From Chloroflexota bacterium (lineage in GTDB: Bacteria > Chloroflexota > Dehalococcoidia > GIF9 > AB-539-J10), in assembly GCA_015222295.1 (NCBI GenBank), contig JADFUZ010000030.1:1-10449 (forward strand): DNA of 10,449 nt, read 5' to 3'. Position numbers and translations under genes: made by a program. Position 1 is the first letter of the stretch. Each line of letters begins with the position of its first letter. Below the pieces are notes generated by a model. That model ran no database searches. It was not told where the DNA came from and saw nothing but the letters and a program-made list of their open reading frames with translations. Shown piece by piece: positions 1 through 4,704 of the stretch.

Positions 1-595
1 CAGTAGTCTCGTATCCCCGCCAGAAGTGGTCAGCGCCTTCAACCGTAATGTACTCCCTGGGCTTGGGAAGGTCGTGGCAGAATCTGGTGAACTGGCTGAT
101 GGGCGTGAAACTGTCTCTGCTTCCAGAGATAAGGAACTTCGGCTTGAGAGAGCCCCTGAGGAACTCAAAGTCGAACATGGACAATGGAGGCGAGATCGCC
201 GCCAGAGCCTTGATTCGAGCCTCCTTGACGCCAACCGGGAGAGCAGAGCCTGCACCGGCTGAGTAGCCGGCAAGCCCGATCGCCGTGGAATTCACTTCCT
301 CCGCTGCGCTCACGAAAGAAATGGCTGCGTCAACATCTTCTGGCTCACCCGCTCCCTGGCTGAATTCCCCTTCGCTTCTACCCACTCCGCGGGAGTTGAA
401 CCTGAATGAGATGAGCGATGCTCGGCTGAGTGCATCGCAGACCTCAACAACTACACTGTTGTCCATGCTGCCACCGTACGCAGAATGAGGATGGCAGACT
501 ATCACTGCGGGCAAAGGCTTCCTAGCTTGAGGTACGGTCAACACTCCTTCGAGACGTACTCCGCTGGAGCGAAACATCACGCGTGTCGCTTTCAT
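1..595 (-). CDS. Alpha/beta-fold hydrolase (COG2945-like), C-terminus beyond left edge
   Basis: A cytoplasmic alpha/beta-hydrolase, probably acting on an ester or similar bond; the substrate cannot be told. I translated the reverse strand from the ATG at 595-593 and the frame stays open for 198 residues to base 1, so the end lies outside the window. The catalytic triad is visible: nucleophile elbow GYSAG at residues 110-114 (Ser112), Asp161 in SRDSFTP, and His190 in GADHFW. The N-terminal HPH (35-37), GGSMDN (41-46) and RFNSRGVGRSEG (65-76) motifs are typical of the small COG2945 subfamily of dienelactone-hydrolase-like proteins. No signal peptide is seen. The ribosome site is weak (AGG just upstream of ATG), but a good promoter sits about 30 bases upstream. 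An in-frame ATG at residue 7 is a possible alternative start. The family call is firm and the substrate is unknown. Confidence 0.88.
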   Translation of the reverse strand, partial: MKATRVMFRSSGVRLEGVLTVPQARKPLPAVIVCHPHSAYGGSMDNSVVVEVCDALSRASLISFRFNSRGVGRSEGEFSQGAGEPEDVDAAISFVSAAEEVNSTAIGLAGYSAGAGSALPVGVKEARIKALAAISPPLSMFDFEFLRGSLKPKFLISGSRDSFTPISQFTRFCHDLPKPREYITVEGADHFWRGYETT

Positions 596-626
596 AGCCT
601 GTGATGCCCGGTGCACCGAGTTCGGT

Positions 627-655
627 AGTATAGGGTCGAGGCATAGGCGCGTCAA
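627..655 (-). promoter_or_regulatory. Sigma70-type promoter of the alpha/beta hydrolase gene
   Basis: On the minus strand, TTGACG (655-650) is followed by exactly 17 bases and then TATACT (632-627), which is close to the bacterial housekeeping consensus. The predicted start of transcription is near 620, giving a leader of about 25 bases before the ATG at 595. A perfect 10-base palindrome, cggtgcaccg (609-618), lies within that leader and could be an operator or a small hairpin. Confidence 0.6.
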
Positions 656-681
656 ACCGGAGTCCCGCAACCCTGCCATGC

Positions 682-687
682 TATAAT
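682..687 (+). promoter_or_regulatory. Possible -10 element (TATAAT) before the small membrane-protein gene
   Basis: There is a perfect TATAAT on the plus strand, but no convincing -35 hexamer 16-19 bases upstream. If it is used, transcription would begin at about 694, almost on the in-frame ATG at 695, which suggests a leaderless message. I see no Shine-Dalgarno sequence for either the ATG at 686 or the one at 695, which fits. A chance match cannot be excluded. Confidence 0.3.
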
Positions 688-766
688 GCGGAACATGGTG
701 CCCCGCGTGAACTGGATGCGTCACACCGCTGTGGGGATAGGTTGTGTCTTTGAGCCCTGTTTCTGA
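686..766 (+). pseudogene. Probable N-terminal fragment of the small membrane protein, out of frame with the rest
   Basis: An open frame from ATG 686 (or ATG 695) encodes a short peptide containing RVNWMRHTAVGIGCVFE and then stops at 764-766. Just upstream of that stop, the frame used by the following membrane protein opens at 754 and reads ALFLTFAIGRGLGGDLG. Read across the junction, the two frames give a continuous hydrophobic start that runs smoothly into the downstream protein, as if one base had been lost near 748-756. Seen directly: the two open frames and their overlap. Inferred: that they are one gene. The ORF is short, so confidence is limited. Confidence 0.35.
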
Positions 767-798
767 CCTTTGCCATAGGGAGGGGACTCGGTGGGGAC

Positions 799-1092
799 TT
801 GGGAGTCATTCCAGGCCCCAGGGATTGCGTGCTGCTGCTTGGTCCTGTCTCACTGATTGCGGCTACCGCTGTGGCCTGGAAGCACGAGCGCCTTGACGGT
901 TGGTGGTTAGTTGCCGGAGGCGTGAGCACTGCGGTGCTGTTCATGGTTGACTTGGCAGATAGGCCGATGGAGTTTCTGTGGATACTCCTGGTGTGCCCCT
1001 TGCCGATGTTGGTGGCAGGGGTGTTGTGGCTGTGTCACGCAGCAAAGCTAGCCCTGGCTCTTCCCCGGAATCTCCCAGTATTCCGGAGTTGA
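799..1092 (+). CDS. Small multi-pass membrane protein, probably 5'-truncated by a frameshift
   Basis: This frame can begin at a TTG at 799 (97 residues) but is open back to 754. It carries three hydrophobic segments: about residues 11-28 (VLLLGPVSLIAATAVAW), 34-52 (WWLVAGGVSTAVLFMVDLA) and 58-82 (FLWILLVCPLPMLVAGVLWLC), followed by a short basic tail. The arrangement of a helix pair with AWKHERLDG between them, then a proline-containing helix, resembles small uncharacterised bacterial membrane proteins of the DUF7670 type; that name is from memory and unverified. The TTG has only a loose GGGGA-like ribosome site, and the better N-terminus lies in another frame upstream (686-766). It may be a frameshifted gene or an assembly indel. 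The function is unknown. Confidence 0.5.
   Translation: MGVIPGPRDCVLLLGPVSLIAATAVAWKHERLDGWWLVAGGVSTAVLFMVDLADRPMEFLWILLVCPLPMLVAGVLWLCHAAKLALALPRNLPVFRS
1065..1086 (+). repeat. Inverted repeat (7-bp stem, 8-base loop) at the 3' end of the membrane-protein gene
   Basis: CCGGAAT (1065-1071), an eight-base loop, then ATTCCGG (1080-1086) can form a perfect 7-bp hairpin that ends a few bases before the TGA at 1090-1092. No T-run follows, so it is not a textbook intrinsic terminator. It might still stabilise or end the transcript before the next gene at 1143. Confidence 0.35.
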
Positions 1093-1142
1093 AGTCTCTA
1101 CGTACCGCGTGTGTGGTGTTCAAGCTCTGAGTTAAGGAAAGC

Positions 1143-1598
1143 GTGATAAATGAAATTCAGGTGAAATCAATCCTGAACAGGCATAAGAAGAGGGATAGCT
1201 GGTTTCTGGACGACTATTCCGTAAACCCCTACGGGGGCTGCTCCTTCAACTGTGCATACTGCTACATCAAGGGAAGCAAGTATGGAGAGAATGTGGCAAG
1301 GGCTCTATCCGTCAAGACGAATGCACCTGAGCTTCTTGACAAACAGCTTTCGAGAAGAGCCAGGAAAGGCGAGTACGGGATTATTGCCCTGGCGTCTGCC
1401 ACGGAGCCCTACTTGCCTGTCGAGGAAAAGACAGGGATGACCAGGAGATTGCTCGAGATCATCCTCGAGTATCGATTCCCGGTGCACGTTGGCACAAAGT
1501 CACGCTTGGTCTTGAGGGATCTGGACGTACTGAAGGAGATTGACGAGAGGGCGATCTTGCCAGACGACTTGAAGCCAAAGCTGAAGCACGTTGCATAG
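1143..1598 (+). pseudogene. SPL-family (SplB/COG1533-like) radical SAM protein, C-terminal half missing
   Basis: The frame starts at a GTG at 1143 with a good ribosome site (taaggaaa at 1133-1140) and encodes 151 residues. The N-terminal half of the SPL radical SAM family is clear: NPYGGCSFNCAYCYIKG carries the CxxxCxxC motif that binds the 4Fe-4S cluster and S-adenosylmethionine. It is followed by the family's ALASATEPYLPVEE region and FPVHVGTKSRLVLRDLDVLKEID. Relatives usually run to about 280-300 residues and continue after KLKH with strands and an ELEP-type motif. Here the protein ends abruptly at KLKHVA, and no frame in the next 160 bases resumes the family sequence. This looks like loss of the C-terminal half by deletion, leaving an incomplete radical SAM barrel. 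It might still be translated, but spore photoproduct lyase or similar activity is unlikely. Confidence 0.7.
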
Positions 1599-1692
1599 AG
1601 AGTGAGTTGAGAAAAGTCAGGGAAAAGGTGGAGACATGTTGCTGTTTGTTGAGCCAAACCGCTTCCGCAATGTCCGATGGGAGAATTGAAGT

Positions 1693-1698
1693 TATAAT
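1693..1698 (+). promoter_or_regulatory. Possible -10 element (TATAAT) before the racemase operon
   Basis: A perfect TATAAT lies 62 bases upstream of the racemase ATG, in the 161-base gap after the truncated radical SAM gene. I find no good -35 hexamer at 16-19 bases. The position is sensible for an operon promoter, so I list it as tentative. Nothing else is recognisable in this gap. Confidence 0.3.
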
Positions 1699-1759
1699 AG
1701 CGCTCAGGAGAGGATGATCTGGGCCAGCAGACCGAAACAATGAATAAGGAGGTAATCGT

Positions 1760-2455
1760 ATGACCAAGCACATTGGAATAGTCGCATGCAGCGCGGAGGG
1801 CGCCGCTCTTTGCTACCGCACAATCTGCACGGAAGGACCGAACTTGCTGGGAAGACATGCCCATCCTGAAGTCACCATGCACACTCCCTCCCTCAGCGAG
1901 TACGTTCAATACATTGAGGCAGGCGATTGGGGAGGAGTGGCTCGTCTAATGCTATCTTCGGTATCCAAAGTGGCGGAAGTGGGAGCTGATTTCGCCATAT
2001 GTCCCGACAATACCATTCACCAGGCGTTTGAGCTTGTCGTCGAGAAATCGCCAATCCCGTGGCTTCATATTGCCGAAGAAGTCGCTGCCGAGGCAAAACG
2101 GCAGAACTACAAATGCCTCGGGGTTCTGGGCAGTCGCTTCTTGATGGAGGGGCCAGTCTATTCCAGCAGGCTCGCGGCTGTTGGCATTGAGCATAAGATC
2201 CCTGAAGTGAAGGATCGGGATCGCATGAATCAGATTATCTTCGATGAGCTGATTTACAGCCGGTTTTCCGTAGAGGCCCGTTCCTATTTCAGCAAGGCAA
2301 TTGGCGAACTGGCGAAGCAGGGCTGTGATGCCGTTGTCCTTGGCTGTACAGAGATACCTCTGCTGATAGCACCTGAAGATTCACCCTTGCCGACACTTGA
2401 CTCGACGAGGCTTCTGGCGAGGGCTGCTCTGAGGAGAGCAATCGAGACGTTATGA
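1760..2455 (+). CDS. Aspartate/glutamate racemase-family protein
   Basis: This 231-residue protein belongs to the PLP-independent Asp/Glu/hydantoin racemase superfamily, whose members use two facing residues, usually cysteines, to invert an amino-acid alpha-carbon or to catalyse related isomerisations. The start is well supported: taaggaggt (1745-1753), an almost perfect Shine-Dalgarno, sits six bases before the ATG. The glycine-rich N-terminal strand is IGIVACSAEGAALCYR (residues 5-20). The second catalytic motif is intact, VVLGCTEIPLLI with Cys196 and Glu198. The first motif is unusual: ICPDNTIHQ (80-88) places Asp83 where the classic CNTxH motif has cysteine, with Cys81 two residues earlier. 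The length is normal. It is the first gene of an operon with the methyltransferase 12 bases downstream. The exact substrate is uncertain; the family assignment is solid. Confidence 0.85.
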   Translation: MTKHIGIVACSAEGAALCYRTICTEGPNLLGRHAHPEVTMHTPSLSEYVQYIEAGDWGGVARLMLSSVSKVAEVGADFAICPDNTIHQAFELVVEKSPIPWLHIAEEVAAEAKRQNYKCLGVLGSRFLMEGPVYSSRLAAVGIEHKIPEVKDRDRMNQIIFDELIYSRFSVEARSYFSKAIGELAKQGCDAVVLGCTEIPLLIAPEDSPLPTLDSTRLLARAALRRAIETL

Positions 2456-2467
2456 GAGGAGGGAGTG

Positions 2468-3022
2468 ATGGCGAGCGAGAAGAGACTTGAGCCGGAGTCC
2501 GCTGCTCTTTACCGGATCAACATATGGTTCTACAGCTTGACAGATCGGTTCTGGAACCCGCAACGGCGTGTGGAGAAGATCCCACTAAGGGCAGGGATGG
2601 CAGTGGTGGACTATGGATGCGGCCCGGGCCGATATGCGCTGCCCATGGCCAGGTTAGTTGGGCCGGAGGGTAAGGTGTTTGCCGTGGATATCCAGCCACT
2701 GGCGATAAGCACAGTAAGAGAGAAAGCGGCGCGTGAGTCCTTAACGAACGTAGAAGCGATGCTGGTCGATTCCTATGCCACCGGCATCCAAGGTTCGAGC
2801 ATTGACCTGGTTCTGCTGGTTGACACCCTTCACCAGATAGGGGACTGCGGCGCCCTGTTGCGGGAGATTCATCGGATACTCAGGCGAGATGGCGTACTTT
2901 TCATGGATCCGGGGCATATGAAGATGCCCAGAGCAGAAGAAATAGTGGAAGGCACAGGCCTTTTTTCCATAGCAGAACGTCGGGGTCACGATATGCTGGT
3001 TGTCCCGAAAGCTGAGCTGTGA
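2468..3022 (+). CDS. Class I SAM-dependent methyltransferase
   Basis: A 184-residue methyltransferase with the Rossmann-type fold. Motif I, VVDYGCGPG (residues 46-54), binds S-adenosylmethionine. The acidic end of strand 2, VFAVDIQ (70-76, Asp74), holds the ribose. LVLLVDTLHQIGD corresponds to the post-II/motif IV region, and LREIHRILRRDGVLFMDPG to the helix and strand that follow. It resembles methyltransferase types 11/25. The acceptor substrate cannot be inferred. I chose the ATG at 2468 because AGGAGG (2457-2462) lies five bases before it; the in-frame GTG at 2465 would be too close to that site. It follows the racemase stop by 12 bases and is almost certainly co-transcribed. The C-terminus is short but ends naturally. 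Confidence 0.85.
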   Translation: MASEKRLEPESAALYRINIWFYSLTDRFWNPQRRVEKIPLRAGMAVVDYGCGPGRYALPMARLVGPEGKVFAVDIQPLAISTVREKAARESLTNVEAMLVDSYATGIQGSSIDLVLLVDTLHQIGDCGALLREIHRILRRDGVLFMDPGHMKMPRAEEIVEGTGLFSIAERRGHDMLVVPKAEL

Positions 3023-3189
3023 GTGGCAACTTCGCTCGACCGGGCTTGGTGCCTTCAGTACGCTTTCCCAGCATTGCCTTGCGCAAACCATTGTATGCGC
3101 AGGACGCGGCGTGCCACGTTCCATTGGGTTCCTGAAGTACAGGCCCCGGCTCCGTGGTATCGGCTTTTCGGTGGACTGGAGGACGATGT

Positions 3190-3386
3190 GACATCGATAT
3201 TCAAGACACCATCGACGGCGAGTACGACGAGGATCTGCAGGGTGGGCGCAAGAGGCCAAGGTCACGAGTATCCCGTTGATAGTGGAATTCGGCACGGAGG
3301 TCAACGGCGACTGGTTTCACTTTCGTTGTGTGTCCCCGGGAGCCGGCCTGCTCCAGTTGCCGTGTGATATACTGGAGCGGGAATAG
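3190..3386 (+). pseudogene. Possible remnant of a small gene, frameshifted
   Basis: One frame from 3190 reads DIDIQDTIDGEYDEDLQGG. A different frame from about 3250 reads AKVTSIPLIVEFGTEVNG and continues DWFHFRCVSPGAGLLQLP through CDILERE to a TAG at 3384-3386. Each half looks like genuine soluble protein, with alternating strands and balanced acidic residues, and would join through one base shift near 3245-3260. Outside these halves both frames become arginine-rich and unconvincing. No ATG or clear ribosome site starts it, and I do not recognise a family. It may be a decayed gene or chance. Confidence 0.25.
3365..3373 (+). promoter_or_regulatory. Extended -10 promoter (TGnTATACT) of the nuclease/ATPase operon
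   Basis: TGA followed directly by TATACT matches the extended -10 form, which works without a strong -35; none is seen at the usual distance. Transcription would begin near 3380, giving a leader of about 33 bases before the GTG at 3413. It is the best candidate promoter for the two-gene operon. Confidence 0.4.
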
Positions 3387-3412
3387 CCAGAGCGGTTGGG
3401 GCGGAGCAAGTC

Positions 3413-4699
3413 GTGTCGAGAATAGCGATCCTCAGTGATGCGCACCTCTTGATTCAAGCTGAACGCTTCAGGGATGAGAACTACAGGTCGCCGCGTGGGG
3501 AGATTTCGCTTGAGAATTTCAATCGGGTTATCAGTCAGGTCATAGCGGAACAGCCCGAGGCGGTTATCCTTGCTGGCGATATGTTCGATGAAAGGGAGAA
3601 GGGTGGAGAGTGGGTGGCGGATTCGGAGGCGGCCAAATACTGGCCCGAGATTCGCAATGAGCTGGAGCGATTGATCGCGCACACGACATACGGGGTGTAT
3701 GCCCTGAGAGGAAATCACGATTCCGGCTCCGTGTTAAAAGAGCTTGAAGACCACTTGGGGGACGGCTTTCATTTTGTACGAGATGAGGAGAGGGACATCG
3801 GCGACCACCGCGTGTACTTCCTGGAAACCCGCTACCGTCAGGGCAGCTATCGGATTCCTGTGGAGCAGCTTCCTGGGGAAGGGGAGATACTCATCATGCA
3901 CGAGACCCTGCCGTGGGGAGGGATACCCGGGTTAGAGGAGGAGCTATTCCAGGAGCTGAGCCGGAGATTCTGTCTGCTGTTCGATGGTCATATGCATCAT
4001 TTCGCACGAAGTCCGCTCGACATACCGAATTTCTACGCTCTGCCGGCTCTGATCCCCTCGCGAGAGCTGAAGAACGCTTTCACGGTCAAGTACGAATGGC
4101 CCGGTGATTTGGACAACCCCGAAGCGAAGGACTCGCCTTTTGGCTACGTGATACTGGACGGGAACGATATCTCATTCCAGAGATATGCGCCGATACAGAG
4201 CATAGTCAAGGTGGAAATCAAAGGAAACAGCCCTGCCGAGGTTGTCACTGGAGTGAACGAAGTGTATTCGGCGCTGATGAAGAGAGAGGACAGGGACAAG
4301 CTGTGGGTATGGATCTCAGCCCGGGGAGTCATGTTCCGGGGTACTGTCACAAAGGAAACGAACAAGTATCCCGAGATAAATACTCTGGATGACATAGACA
4401 TCCAGCCCAGAAAAGAGGATAGGAAATCGGTCGAACTGAGAGGGTTGGACAAGGTGATCACTCTGTCTGAACTGGAGGCCAAGGCGTTGGCTTCTCTGGC
4501 CTGGCGGGACAGGGATCTGGCAGAGAGCCTGTTCGATGAGATATTCACCGCGGAGAATCTGTCCAGGAGGGCAGACAGCAACCTGCAGAGGTTTCTATTT
4601 CAGAAGCTGCTTGAATTGGCTGCTCCTCACTACGGTGTGTCACCAGAGCGTCTGAATAGCTTTCTGCTGAGAGTCGACCCGCTCTGGAAGAGGAGATAG
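3413..4699 (+). CDS. Mre11/SbcD-like DNA double-strand-break nuclease subunit
   Basis: This 428-residue calcineurin-type metallophosphoesterase should be the nuclease partner of the Rad50-like ATPase encoded five bases downstream, acting on DNA ends in the cytoplasm. All the metal-binding motifs are present in order: Asp9 and His11 (SDAH), GDMFDE (55-60, Asp56), GNHDS (100-104), His163 (IMHE) and DGHMHH (191-196, His193 and His195). They predict a two-metal (usually Mn) active site. After about residue 260 comes a region with the strand-helix pattern IVKVEIKGNSPAEVVTGV, like the Mre11 capping domain. A helical tail (about 350-428, rich in Leu, Glu and Arg) plausibly binds the ATPase coiled-coil base. 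The length is close to typical SbcD/Mre11. The GTG start is chosen from GGAG at 3403-3406. I withhold the name sbcD because its partner is atypical. Confidence 0.87.
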   Translation: MSRIAILSDAHLLIQAERFRDENYRSPRGEISLENFNRVISQVIAEQPEAVILAGDMFDEREKGGEWVADSEAAKYWPEIRNELERLIAHTTYGVYALRGNHDSGSVLKELEDHLGDGFHFVRDEERDIGDHRVYFLETRYRQGSYRIPVEQLPGEGEILIMHETLPWGGIPGLEEELFQELSRRFCLLFDGHMHHFARSPLDIPNFYALPALIPSRELKNAFTVKYEWPGDLDNPEAKDSPFGYVILDGNDISFQRYAPIQSIVKVEIKGNSPAEVVTGVNEVYSALMKREDRDKLWVWISARGVMFRGTVTKETNKYPEINTLDDIDIQPRKEDRKSVELRGLDKVITLSELEAKALASLAWRDRDLAESLFDEIFTAENLSRRADSNLQRFLFQKLLELAAPHYGVSPERLNSFLLRVDPLWKRR

Positions 4700-4704
4700 A
4701 AAGA

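Larger units (their letters stand above)
3023..3412. other. Intergenic region between the methyltransferase and nuclease operons
   Basis: This 390-base stretch has no intact gene that I can support on either strand. The frame following the methyltransferase stop (3023-3367) has no ribosome site and a composition unlike its neighbours. The two things worth recording are a coding-like but interrupted segment at about 3190-3386 and a probable extended -10 promoter at 3365-3373, both listed separately. No tRNA-like fold or strong terminator hairpin was found. Confidence 0.5.

Noticed and set aside
26..488. Plus-strand open frames at the left end
   Set aside because: They are antisense to the alpha/beta hydrolase, whose triad and motifs are unmistakable on the minus strand.
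1409..1909. 166-codon minus-strand open frame
   Set aside because: It overlaps the radical SAM fragment and the racemase start, has an amino-acid mix without domain features, and lacks a ribosome site.
2741..3304. 187-codon minus-strand open frame over the methyltransferase and the gap
   Set aside because: It is rich in Arg, Pro, His and Cys, shows no recognisable motif, and is opposite a well-supported gene for much of its length.
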